In this document: positions 1 through 7,925 of the stretch, piece after piece
Numbering within the stretch: position 1 is the stretch's first letter
Layout: every line of letters begins with the position of its first letter
Assembly (NCBI GenBank): GCA_038040395.1
Contig: JBBPIJ010000012.1
Location: 1-64,000, forward strand
DNA: 64,000 nt
Direction of reading: 5' to 3'
DNA from: VAXT01 sp038040395
GTDB taxonomy: Bacteria; Actinomycetota; Thermoleophilia; Gaiellales; Gaiellaceae
Made by a program: the position numbers and the translations under genes
The notes under the pieces: model-generated
Databases searched by the model: none
Seen by the model: the letters and a program-made list of their open reading frames with translations, nothing else
Told to the model about the DNA's origin: nothing

Positions 1-104
1 GGTTGTCCCGTAGCTCGTAGAACTTGACGGCGGTCCCTCCGGCCTCGTCCGCTCCGCTTGGGAGCGTTCGAGGCGATCCGTCGAAGATCGAAGGAGGAAC
101 CGCC

Positions 105-663
105 GTGAAGGAGACAACCGTATCGCTCGCGCAGGCCGTGACCGCTCAGGACGCTCAGGAGGCTGTGCTGCCCGCGCGCGTGCAGGAGGCGCTGGGTGAG
201 CTGGTTGGAGCTGCGAGGGAGGGACTGCTGGCGCTGTCTGTCGGCGTCGGGCTCGGCGTGCTGGCCGAGCTGATGGAAGAGGAAGTCGTCGAGGTCGTAG
301 GCCCGCGGGGCAGGCAGGATCCCGATCGGGTCGCGGTCCGTCACGGCCATGAGGCGGGCGAGGTGACGCTCGGCGGGCGCCGGGTGGCAGTCGAGCGGCC
401 GCGCGCCCGCAGTGCCGATGGCCGCAGCGAGCTGCCGCTTCAGACCTACGCCCACTTCGCCGACCGCGATCCGCTGACCGCGGTGGTGCTGGAGCGGATG
501 CTCGCCGGCGTCTCGACCCGCCGCTACCGCCGCACGCAGGAGCCGGTCGGCGCCGAGCTCGAGCAGGGCGCGCGCTCGACGTCGAAGTCTGCGGTCTCGC
601 GGGCGTTCGTCGAGCGCACACGCGCGGCACTTGGCGAGCTGATGGCCCACCGGCTCGACGACG
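105..663 (+). pseudogene. IS256-family transposase, N-terminal fragment
   Basis: This is the amino-terminal part of a mutator/IS256-type transposase. The conserved run ADRDPLTAVVLERMLAGVST followed by RRYRR and STSKSAVSRAF is typical of this family. I start it at GTG 105 because an AAGGAGG ribosome site lies about 7 nt upstream. Homology stops near LMAHRLDDV at about 660, where the family should continue into the catalytic DDE core. The frame then runs into sequence that codes, in another frame, for a cyclase/TPR protein. About half the enzyme is missing, so it should be inactive. The break could be a deletion between an insertion sequence and a neighbouring gene, or an assembly join. I found no clear terminal inverted repeat in positions 1-104. 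Confidence 0.8.
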
Positions 664-2124
664 TACGCCGGCTTCCGCTTCCGCCACCTCCTGATCCGCG
701 ACGCCGCCTACGGCGCGCTGCCGAAGGCGGTGCGGGCAGACCTCCACGAGCGCCTCGCAACCTGGCTGGAGGAGCACGGCGCCGAGCTCGTCGAGCTGGA
801 CGAGATCCTCGGCTACCACCTCGAGCAGGCATGTCGCTACCGCAGCGAGATCGGGCTGCCCTACGACGACGGTGTGGCCGCGGCGGCGCGAAGGCGCCTC
901 ACCGCCGCCGGCCGGCGCGCGCTGCTCCGGCAGGACGCCGGCGCAGCCACCAACCTGCTCGGGCGCGCCGTCGCCCTGCTCGTCCCGGGCGCCCGCGACC
1001 TCCAGCTCGAGCTGGACCTCCTCGGCGCCCTCTTCGACTCTGGCGATCTAGCGGGCGCGCAGCGGCTCGGACGTTCGGTCGCCGAGCGTGCGGCGGCCGC
1101 GGGTGACCGGGTCGGCGAACTGTGCGCACTGCTCGAGGAGGGGATCCGCGGCATCTTCATCGCACCGGAGGGCGCGGCCGAGCGCCTGGCCGCGCTCGCT
1201 GAGCAGTCGCTGCCCGTGTTCGAGGCCGCCGCCGACGACCTCGCCCTCTCCACGGCATACCGCGCGCTCGGGGACGTCGCGAACATACGGGCGCAGATGG
1301 ACGCGCGACTGGAGGCGGGCGAGCGGGCGCTCATCCACCTCCGCCGGGCGAGGATCCCGCATCGCGAGGACAGGCTCGTGTACTCGCTGTCCGCGGCGCG
1401 GCTCCACGGATCGACCTCGGTCTCCGAGCTCTGCGAGTGGCTCGACGAGCAGGAGGCGCTGTCGCCGCAGCACTCTCTGCTTCGCGAAGCGCGCGCGGAG
1501 GCGCTCGCGATGCTCGGCCGCTTCGACGAGGCGCGCACCATCCTGTCCGGCCTCCGGGCGGAGCTCGCCGATCGCGGTGCGATCTTCCGGCTCGGGGACA
1601 TCACGAGTCAGCCCTCCGTCCGCGTGGAGCTGCTCGCGGGCAACCCCGCCGCCGCCGTCGAGCTCGGCGAAGAGGGATGCCGGCTGCTCGAGCAGATCGG
1701 CGAGAAGTCGTACCTCTCCACCTCCGCCGGCATGCTCGCGCAGGCGCTGTACGCGCTCGACCGACTTGAGGATGCAGACGCCTGGGCCAGTCGCGCGGCG
1801 GAACTCGGCGCGGGCGACGACGCGACCACGCAGATGGTCTGGCGGCAGGTTAAAGCAAAGGTGTTCGCGCGTCGCGGCGAGCTTGCCGAGGCGGAGCGGC
1901 TCGCGCGCGAGGCGGTCGCGATCGGCGAGGAGACCGACAGGCTCGACGCGCAGGGTGACGCGTACGCCGATCTCGCCGAGGTTCTCCTGCTCGCCGACAA
2001 GCCCGAGGAGGCGGCGGCCGCGCTCGAGCAGGCGCTCGAGCGCTACGAGCGCAAGGGCAACCGTGTCTCGACAGGGCGTGCGCAGACGCGACTCGCCGAC
2101 CTCGAACACGCAGCGCCTCGATAA
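664..2124 (+). pseudogene. Cyclase-linked ATPase/TPR regulator, 5'-truncated remnant
   Basis: The reading frame is open from about 664 to 2124 and encodes the C-terminal half of a large regulator: the end of an ATPase module (FRFRHLLIRDAAY) followed by a long alpha-helical TPR-like region. It aligns closely with the C-terminal half of the intact 1069-residue protein at 15974-19183 (FRFRHLLIRDAAYEAIPK, then IIGYHLEQA). The cyclase domain and Walker motifs are missing. An in-frame stop lies at 640-642, just before the junction with the transposase fragment. Translation could begin at GTG 730, giving 464 residues, but without the catalytic domains this is probably a remnant. The coding pattern is still well kept, so the truncation may be recent. 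Confidence 0.75.
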
Positions 2125-2198
2125 GGCACCGGCGGGCGAGTCTGGGGAACCCGGGTCACCTTGCGTCACGCCGTCCGGCAGACCGGTGAGTTACGACA

Positions 2199-2311
2199 CT
2201 GGCGCAAACGCTGGCGCGCGCTTGCCACTCGAGCACCTTTCCCCCTGCAAATGGCGTTTCCGCACGCTAGTTCCTAAACCGCGTGCGCATGTTCGATTCA
2301 TGCCGGGGGCA
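2199..2311 (+). repeat. tRNA-derived attachment-site repeat, copy 1
   Basis: The module starts with a directly repeated motif (CTGGCGC, 5 nt, CTGGCGCGC) and ends in a 50-bp core at 2262-2311. The core contains an anticodon-loop-like TTCCTAA, a T-arm (GCATG, loop TTCGATT, CATGC), the acceptor strand CGGGGGC and the base A. That is the 3' half of a tRNA, best fitting tRNA-Arg(CCU). The 5' half of a tRNA is absent, so it is not a functional tRNA gene. The rest of the gap 2125-2500 holds nothing I recognise. Confidence 0.8.
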
Positions 2312-2500
2312 CTCCCAGGGTCGCCGCTGCGGTCCGGTCGGGACCCACGACCGTGACCGAAGTGCGCGTCCTACGCCGGCGTCAGCAGGGCTGCTCGCGA
2401 TGAGGACCGCGCCTGCTTCTGACAAACGAGCGACCGCGGCTACCAGGCACCTGGGGGCCGGCACGGGTCACGCGGATTCGTGTGGATCTAGGTGTCCCGC

Positions 2501-3313
2501 CTACGCCAGCAGAACCGGGTCTCCGCACGTCACCCGCCCGCCCTGCACGACCGACGCATAGACGCCGACATTCGCCGCGTTGTGCTGCGCGGCGGCGCGC
2601 AGGATGCCGGGGTCTTTCGGGAGGTCGAATTGCGGCAGCGTCGTCATCACGCACCGCGGACACGGCTTGACGATGCGCAGGCGGACGCCCTCGCCGAGGG
2701 CCAACTCGCGGCCGACCCAATCGTTCTCGACAAAACCCGCGGCTTCGGTCTCGACAACCACGTTCGGGCGAAACCGCCGCACTTCGAAACGCCCGGCCGG
2801 ATAGAGCTCCCGCAGCCGGTTGATCGTCGACGTCGTGAGGACATGCACCGTCGCGGCGTCGAAGAAGGTGCCCTCAGGCATCGCTTCTTCGGTGATCACG
2901 TCTTGATGGTCGAGGCCCTCGATCGCCGGCCAGTACTCCTCGAGCGAGGGCGCGGAAGGAGCACTCGCTTCGAACGCTACCTCGCGGCCGAGCACGCGTG
3001 ACAGCGCCTGGTCGAGGTTCGGCGCGTTCGTTCTGACGGCGGCGCCGTCGGGGAGCGTGATCCATACCGGCGGAAGACCGTTTCCGCCCGGAGGCTCCGA
3101 ATAAGCGGCTCGAAACCCGAACATCGCTTGCCACTTGCGCGGCTCTTTGGCGCTCACAACCTTGCCTGTCTCCCGATCAGTGAGTGCGAACGCGCGGTCT
3201 CCCAGTAGCCCGCGCTCCGTCACGACCGAGGCGTTGAGCTCCTCGCCCATCATCGACTTGACGGGATAACGCCACAGCGAAGCGACGATCCCGGCGGCGG
3301 ACGCTTCCATCAA
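2501..3313 (-). CDS. MOSC domain protein (YcbX/mARC-like)
   Basis: A 270-residue protein with an N-terminal MOSC_N beta-barrel (VASLWRYPVKSMMGEEL, then RGLLGDRAFALTD) and a C-terminal MOSC domain. The conserved cysteine region is CPRCVMTTL and the closing motif resembles VTCGDPV. Proteins of this family bind molybdenum cofactor or carry sulfur, and act with redox partners to reduce N-hydroxylated compounds. No reductase or ferredoxin domain is fused here, so electrons would have to come from a separate protein. The gene stands alone in the first cassette, divergent from the ABM-like gene at 3531. The full two-domain length argues that it is intact. Confidence 0.85.
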   Translation of the reverse strand: MMEASAAGIVASLWRYPVKSMMGEELNASVVTERGLLGDRAFALTDRETGKVVSAKEPRKWQAMFGFRAAYSEPPGGNGLPPVWITLPDGAAVRTNAPNLDQALSRVLGREVAFEASAPSAPSLEEYWPAIEGLDHQDVITEEAMPEGTFFDAATVHVLTTSTINRLRELYPAGRFEVRRFRPNVVVETEAAGFVENDWVGRELALGEGVRLRIVKPCPRCVMTTLPQFDLPKDPGILRAAAQHNAANVGVYASVVQGGRVTCGDPVLLA

Positions 3314-3530
3314 AGTCTCCCTCGAAGTCGTGGTGCCGGATCGATGGTCTCACGTCCTGCGCTTCAAAGCTAGAGGCTTGATGTAAAATTCCACGGCTCT
3401 TCTGCCCCGGGCAACGCTAAGCAGTTTTAGGACGAGAAGGGCAGCGAAGGCCCGTTCGCCTGCGGCGAAGACGGCGCGCGCCGCCCCATCCGCGATGGGA
3501 TGATCTGCGCCGAGAGGAGGTGGCGATCCG

Positions 3531-3830
3531 ATGTACGGACGGTTGACGATCATCGACGGCAAGCCGGATCGGATAGACCTGCTGCCCGAGCCGCAGGAAC
3601 AGGCGCTCCCGCGCGAGAACGAGATGCCTGGCCTTCGTGCTCTGTATTGCCTGATCGACCGGGAAACGGGAAGAGGCGTGTCGCTGTCGATCTGGGATAG
3701 CCGGGAGGCGATGGACGCAAGTGAGGAGCGCGCGGGCGAACAGCGTTCGCAGGCTGAAGCGAACGCCGCCGGGACAGTTGTCGGCGTCGAACGAATGGAG
3801 GTCGTGAACGCGCTCGAGCGTCGCGCGTAA
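3531..3830 (+). CDS. Small ABM-like (dimeric alpha/beta barrel) protein
   Basis: A 99-residue protein with a weak match to the antibiotic-biosynthesis-monooxygenase fold (a dimeric ferredoxin-like barrel). The recognisable segment is GVSLSIWDSREAMDASEE. The start ATG is preceded by AGGAGGT at a good distance. The substrate is unknown; members of this fold include haem-degrading and quinol monooxygenases and many uncharacterised stress proteins. Two further genes of this general type lie nearby: a frameshifted one at 3838-4055 and an intact one at 6135-6425, both on the opposite strand. That clustering suggests local duplication or repeated acquisition. Confidence 0.6.
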   Translation: MYGRLTIIDGKPDRIDLLPEPQEQALPRENEMPGLRALYCLIDRETGRGVSLSIWDSREAMDASEERAGEQRSQAEANAAGTVVGVERMEVVNALERRA

Positions 3831-3837
3831 CCGCCGA

Positions 3838-4055
3838 GACGCCCGCCTCGCGCGCCGCGATGATTGGCCCGACAGCCTCAGTAGCGTCTCCCAAGTGCTT
3901 CGGACTGCTCCTCCCAGACGTTAATCACGGTGAAATCCGTAATCGGTACGGACGGCGATGTGCGCGAGCAGCCCCGGCGGGGGCTCGCCCATCCGTTCCT
4001 GAACCAAGTCGTAGCTGCTTGCGAGCTCGCTCGGGTCTTCCTTCATCTTGCCCAT
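3838..4055 (-). pseudogene. Frameshifted ABM-like protein remnant
   Basis: Starting at ATG 4055, the frame encodes a protein like the one at 6135-6425: GEPPPGLLAHIAVRTDYG matches ADGLKAHIALRTDSG there. It then hits a stop. Shifting by one base restores TVINVWEEQSEA, matching IINVWDSEQHA. A second one-base shift restores the tail EAVGPIIAAREAGVS, which matches the tail EFQEALREAGVS of the homologue. Two extra single bases would explain the break. It is either a real pseudogene or a pair of sequencing errors. The 3' limit is approximate. Confidence 0.6.
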
Positions 4056-4082
4056 CCTGCTACCTCGAACCGAGCAACCCGG

Positions 4083-4820
4083 CTAGGCGGCAGCAGAACT
4101 GGCCGGAGCCCGACGAGGAGCCCGCCGGGCCTCCTCGCGCACGAGCGCGATGCCGGCGAAGAACAGCCAGAGCAGGGCCGGCGCCCAGCTGAGAAAGGGG
4201 AGGAAGGTACACAGGACGAAGAGTCCAGTCGCAAACGCGCTCACCCAGCCAACGGCTCGCGAAAACGCATGCCCGCGAAAGCTCGCTACTGCAACGCCCG
4301 CGGTGACGAAGCCCATCGCGGTGAACCCGGTATAGGCGAGACTGTCGAAGATGGTGTAGACGGCCGCCACAGTCGTCGGCGCGCGATCGGACGACGCGGC
4401 GTCCGCCAGGATGCTGAACAAGGCAGCTCCCGTGCCGGCCGCCGCGACGGTGGCCGCTCCGCCAATCACGATCAGCCCGGGGGCGATCGAGTCCTCGGCG
4501 GCTGCCCGTGCTCGCCGAGCGAGACCCGCGAAGAACACACCGGCGCACGCCAACCCGAGGATCGTGAGGCCGCCGCCGATGAACAGACCGGAGGCGCGGT
4601 CACTGACGTAGCGAGTGGTCTGCTCGTTCGGGACAACCTGGAACGCATCCGTCAGGCTCGGCGTGTCGACAAAGACGCGGGCCTCGATCAGGACGAACGC
4701 GGCAAGAGCGAAGCATGGCCACAAGGGCAAAGAGGTACCGGCTCGCCGGCTTGACGCGATGGTGACCGTCGTCACGCCTACCGCAATCGCCATGAGCGCG
4801 TACACGATGAGATTGAACAT
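4083..4820 (-). CDS. Polytopic membrane protein of unknown function
   Basis: This 245-residue protein has about seven hydrophobic spans, beginning with LIVYALMAIAVGVTTVTI directly at the N-terminus and ending near LLWLFFAGIALV. A short polar C-terminal tail (EEARRAPRRAPASS) is probably cytoplasmic. The layout is loosely like the DUF4386 group, but I see no diagnostic motif and assign no function. It lies just upstream on the map of the frameshifted ABM gene (same strand, 27-nt gap) and could once have shared a transcript with it. Codon use is GC-rich like the flanks. Confidence 0.6.
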   Translation of the reverse strand: MFNLIVYALMAIAVGVTTVTIASSRRAGTSLPLWPCFALAAFVLIEARVFVDTPSLTDAFQVVPNEQTTRYVSDRASGLFIGGGLTILGLACAGVFFAGLARRARAAAEDSIAPGLIVIGGAATVAAAGTGAALFSILADAASSDRAPTTVAAVYTIFDSLAYTGFTAMGFVTAGVAVASFRGHAFSRAVGWVSAFATGLFVLCTFLPFLSWAPALLWLFFAGIALVREEARRAPRRAPASSAAA

Positions 4821-4926
4821 CCCCTTGCTCCCTCCCCTTGCTCTTCGATGGACGCGAGCAGTCTGAGACGGTGTCCAGTCGCTGTCAACGTCTCATCCGC
4901 CGGTGTTCAGGAATATCCCCTGAAGA

Positions 4927-5319
4927 CTAGGAGGGTGCTTGCGGGCGGGCTGGCGGGCTTTTCAGCTCGACCACGATCACGTGGATAAGGCCGTCACCGA
5001 CGTTCTCGAGCGTGTGGGGAGGAAGCGGCCCTGACCAGAGCACGAGCGGCGCCTCTTTCGGGAAATCCATCGCGCGCGAGTCGACCAGCAGCTCCCCGTC
5101 ACCGTCACGGCGCACGAACTCGGCGAAGCTCACGATGTACTGGACGCCCGGCCAGCGATGGGTGTGAACGGGAACCGTGTCGCCAACCTCCACCCGAGCG
5201 CCGAGGACTCTCACGTGATCGTTCTCCAGCAGCACAGCGTGGTGCTCAGGAGCAGCGACGACCGCATCGAGAGAGTCCGGCCATTCCCACCCGTAGGCGC
5301 TCAGCGTCACCATGTCCAT
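4927..5319 (-). CDS. Small cupin-fold protein
   Basis: A 130-residue single-domain cupin. The first metal-motif-like segment is VGDTVPVHTHRWPGVQYIV and the second is LPPHTLENVGDGLIHVIVVE. Cupins of this size are often metal-dependent dioxygenases, isomerases or small-molecule sensors; nothing here chooses between them. I start at ATG 5319 (MDMVTLSAYGWEW). A TTG at 5346 would add nine residues. The gene is monocistronic, downstream on the map of the membrane protein at 4083. Confidence 0.65.
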   Translation of the reverse strand: MDMVTLSAYGWEWPDSLDAVVAAPEHHAVLLENDHVRVLGARVEVGDTVPVHTHRWPGVQYIVSFAEFVRRDGDGELLVDSRAMDFPKEAPLVLWSGPLPPHTLENVGDGLIHVIVVELKSPPARPQAPS

Positions 5320-5346
5320 GATCGCTGCGAGAGCTGCGTTCGGCAA

Positions 5347-5890
5347 GGACGCGCACCGCAGTGGGACGGCCGGCGCTTCTCACATCGAGTCACGTAACGC
5401 CAGGACAGCACCCACGCATGTGCGAGCGTGCTCTCGCCCGGCGTCGCAAGAACTGGGGCATCTACTGCCACGCTACCAGCTTTCGTAACTGAGAAAACCG
5501 CCGTTTGCAGGTGATCTTGCGGCATCCATAACTCCGCTTTTGTGTGCCGGCAGGGGTCAGTCCTCACCAAGGGCGTACTCCACGGCCTGGTCGAGCGACA
5601 AATCGTGCCCGGCCTAACGAAGGGGCCCCGCGCTCCTGCGGCCAGGCGCGGGGGCCCCAACTGCCGGGAGACCCAAGGAGGGCCGACCGGAAGGCAGGCA
5701 CGATGACAGCGTTGCGGCCTGCGAGCAAGGGTGCGAGCCGACACGTCGTGAGCAATTTGCGGCCCCCATCGCCGGGGGCAGCCTGTAAGGGTCACAGCAG
5801 GCTGGACCGTATTACAGATATGGGCTGGGACGGTTTGCGGCACCGCCCCGGCCCTACCCAACAATCGTTCTTTCTCTCGGCGGGGATAGG
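5347..5890. other. Long non-coding stretch, nothing recognised
   Basis: About 540 bp between the cupin gene and the next remnant. Open frames on both strands have no recognisable protein motifs. I see no tRNA, strong hairpin with a T-run, or attachment-site core here. It may be decayed cassette DNA, because it leads directly into a TPR-like coding remnant. Confidence 0.4.
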
Positions 5891-6096
5891 CTCATCCGAG
5901 TGGACGTCGTGTTCGAGGTCGCCAAGGAGCCGTGCGCGCTCGAGGAGCAAGGGCGACGCGCGCCGACGAGATGCGTTCCTGCGTCCACGACGCGATCGAG
6001 ATCCACGAACGCAAGGGTGACGTCGCCTCCACACGGCATGCGCGCGCCCTACCCGAGGAGTGGGAACGCACACCACTGATTGGTGCCGCACCCTAA
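5891..6096 (+). pseudogene. C-terminal scrap of a cyclase/TPR regulator
   Basis: The frame ending about 6096 reads DAIEIHERKGDVASTRHARAL, which resembles the extreme C-terminus of the TPR regulators in this window (LSLYERKGCVVMAEKTRALL at the end of the 15974-19183 protein, and ERYERKGNRVSTGRAQTRLA at the end of the 664-2124 remnant). Sequence before about 5985 is hard to follow and seems to change frame. This is the only surviving trace of what was probably a further cyclase/ATPase/TPR gene on the plus strand in the second cassette. Confidence 0.5.
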
Positions 6097-6134
6097 ATCG
6101 GCGTCTTCGCAAAGGCGACGTAGGGCGCAGCTCC

Positions 6135-6425
6135 TTAGCTCGTTCGGACGTTCAGGACCTCGTGCTGCTTCGGCTGCATATCGTCGCGCGAGACCCCGGC
6201 TTCTCGCAAAGCCTCCTGAAACTCCGGGCGCTCCATCGCCGCGTCGGCGTGCTGCTCAGAATCCCAGACGTTGATGATCTGCATCCCGCTGTCCGTCCGC
6301 AACGCGATGTGCGCCTTCAAGCCGTCCGCGAGTGGAAGCTCGTTCATGCGGCCGGAGATGATCCCGTATTGGCGCTCGAGCTCCTGCTGATCCCCTTCCC
6401 GCGACATGATTCGTGCGATCGCCAA
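6135..6425 (-). CDS. Small ABM-like protein
   Basis: A 96-residue protein with the segments LKAHIALRTDSGMQIINVWDSEQ and RPEFQEALREAGVS, as in small ferredoxin-like-barrel proteins. I choose TTG 6425, which gives the N-terminus LAIARIMSREGDQQEL and has a GGGGAGA ribosome site just upstream. An ATG at the MSREGD position is the alternative. It is the intact relative of the frameshifted copy at 3838-4055. The function is unknown. It lies between the TPR remnant and attachment-site copy 2. The interval 6426-6621 holds nothing I recognise. Confidence 0.6.
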   Translation of the reverse strand: MAIARIMSREGDQQELERQYGIISGRMNELPLADGLKAHIALRTDSGMQIINVWDSEQHADAAMERPEFQEALREAGVSRDDMQPKQHEVLNVRTS

Positions 6426-6621
6426 AGCGTCTCCCCTCGTTCGTCGACGATGAAGCACCAAGTATCCCTCGGCTCGGCTCGGCCGACAATGGCTGCCGGC
6501 TGATCAAACGGTCTAGACGCTCGCGTCGCCACGCCGCGATCTTCTATTTGGTCGTTCCAACGTCATTCTCCGCGCGCTCGGCAAACTCATCGGCGAGCGC
6601 CGAGCTCGTGTCGCGGTGGCA

Positions 6622-6734
6622 CTGGCGCATTCACTGGTGCGCAGCTGGCCGAGAGCCGCGCTTTCCCCTGCAAATCGCGTTTCGGCACGCTAGTTCCTAA
6701 ACCGCGTGCGCATGTTCGATTCATGCCGGGGGCA
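6622..6734 (+). repeat. tRNA-derived attachment-site repeat, copy 2
   Basis: The layout matches copy 1: the CTGGCGC direct-repeat motif, a CCCTGCAAAT segment, then the 50-bp tRNA 3'-half core at 6685-6734, identical to the core of copy 1. The distance from motif to core is exactly 63 bp. Unlike copy 1, its right flank is shared with copy 3. Confidence 0.8.
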
Positions 6735-6925
6735 TACCGCTCGGCTGCAAAGATCCCCGCGCTGAGCAGGCGCTTCTTTCCTCCACACCGGACCGAGACT
6801 TCCGGTCAAGACCGCGTGAACCCGCCCAACGGGGGACGGACTGGCGCGCAGTTGCCCGCACGTGTGGCGACCGCCCACCTCTCGGCCGGAGGTCGCGGGT
6901 TCGAGTCCGTCGCTCCCATCTCTCG
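6735..6925 (+). repeat. Cassette left-end repeat, shared with 11342-11528
   Basis: About 190 bp immediately right of attachment core 2 match the sequence right of core 3. Shared blocks include GAGACTTCCGGTCAAGACCG, GGGGGACGGACTGGCGC and GGCGACCGCCCACCT. Both copies end in the same tRNA-Asp-like 3' fragment. Small insertions and deletions separate them. The arrangement suggests two related elements with homologous ends placed in tandem. Confidence 0.7.
6885..6917 (+). pseudogene. tRNA-Asp 3' fragment, copy A (degenerate)
   Basis: The sequence GGAGGTCGCGGGTTCGAGTC then CGTCGCTCCC matches the variable loop, T-arm and acceptor strand of tRNA-Asp(GUC), with one C missing from the T-arm compared with copies at 11481 and 15065. 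No 5' half exists. It is probably an old recombination scar. Confidence 0.6.
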
Positions 6926-6957
6926 AAGTCTCTGCAACCACGCACTTTTCGGGTCAA

Positions 6958-7208
6958 CGCTTCCTGCCGGTCTGGGACGCGACGCTGCTCGTCCACGCGC
7001 ACCGGGATCCTCCCGGAGGAGTAGCCCGGGCGTCTTCAACGTCAGGACCTCCCACTCCGTGAACACGGTTCTCGTCGACGCGCAGGTGGCAGGCACGTGG
7101 CGCTACGAGAAAGGCCGAGTGCAGCTTGAGCCGTTCGGTCGGCTCTCGAAGGTTGCCCGCACCGAGCTGAGCGAGGAAGCGGAGCGGCTAGCCGCGTTCC
7201 ACGCGTAG
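6958..7208 (+). pseudogene. Decayed winged-helix (HTH_42 / AlkZ-like) gene, C-terminal part
   Basis: The segments RFLPVWDATLLVHA, RTGILPEE, VFNVRTS and VNTVLVDAQVAGTWRYEKG follow each other as in the C-terminal part of HTH_42/AlkZ-like proteins (consensus about FLPxxDxLLxxHxxR, then VLVDGxVAGTW), but they lie in different frames and one stop interrupts them. The last frame ends cleanly at 7208 (ERLAAFHA). The N-terminal two thirds are absent; the fragment begins just after the tRNA-Asp scar. It overlaps the end of the convergent gntR gene by 21 bp. Two intact members of the same superfamily lie at 29865-32077. Confidence 0.65.
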
Positions 7209-7925
7209 CCGGCGGCCGTTCGAGTCGACGTTCGCGAACTGTTCGAGCACATGCGCGAGCAGCTCGAACGAGTGCAGGACGTGCTCGCGGGCGAGCGCCC
7301 TGGCGCCCGCGGGGTTGCCGGCTCTGAGCGCCGCGATGATCGCTCGGTGCTCAAACTCGTTCCGCTCGTAGAGGGCGTCCGCGTCGGAGCCACCGGGCGC
7401 CCACACTGCATGGCCCGAGAAGGAACGGCGTGCGCTCTTGGCGAGGCGCTCGATCAAGGGCGTGTTCGCGACGCGGTAGATGACGTCGTGGAAGCCGTGG
7501 TTCGCGAGCACCCAGTCGTGGGTCAGACGCCAGCGGTCCACTCCCTCGCGCGGTCGGGCGCGCAGCGCCTGCGTCGCCTTGCTGAAGGACTGCTCGGCCG
7601 CTTCCAGCTCTTCGAGGTCGGCTTCCGTGAACTTCGGCGCGGCGATCTCGGTGGCGAGCGACTCGAGCTCTGCGCGGACGAGGAAGGCCTCGCGCAGCTC
7701 GTCGAGCGTGATCGTGCGCACCCGGACGCCGCGATTGGGGACGAACGAGACGAACCCGAGCGCCGCTAGCCGGCGCAGAGCCTCGCGCACCGGCGTCCTG
7801 CTGACGTCGAAGCGCTCCGAGAGCTCCTCCTGGCGAAGGACGCGTCCGGGCTCGAGCTCGCCGGAGACGATCGCCTCCTCGAGCACGAGCGCGATCTCGT
7901 CGGCCTTGGTGCTCTCCAGCGTCAT
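7188..7925 (-). CDS. GntR-family regulator (FCD type)
   Basis: A 245-residue regulator. The winged helix-turn-helix lies at about residues 8-75 (LRQEELSERFDVSRTPVREALRRL is the recognition region), followed by an all-helical FCD effector domain (AFLVRAELESLATEIAAP, later NEFEHRAIIAALRAGN). FCD regulators usually bind small carboxylates or acyl-CoAs. The start ATG 7925 overlaps the stop of the malate synthase gene (ATGA), so it is the third gene of an aceA-aceB-gntR operon and probably regulates it. The four GGATCC-centred palindromes upstream of aceA (10897-10996) are its likely operators. The effector cannot be read from the sequence. Confidence 0.88.
   Translation of the reverse strand: MTLESTKADEIALVLEEAIVSGELEPGRVLRQEELSERFDVSRTPVREALRRLAALGFVSFVPNRGVRVRTITLDELREAFLVRAELESLATEIAAPKFTEADLEELEAAEQSFSKATQALRARPREGVDRWRLTHDWVLANHGFHDVIYRVANTPLIERLAKSARRSFSGHAVWAPGGSDADALYERNEFEHRAIIAALRAGNPAGARALAREHVLHSFELLAHVLEQFANVDSNGRRLRVERG

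Noticed and set aside
730..2124. Intact 464-residue regulator starting at GTG 730
   Set aside because: Coding similarity continues upstream of 730 to about 664, showing that the gene is truncated rather than starting there.
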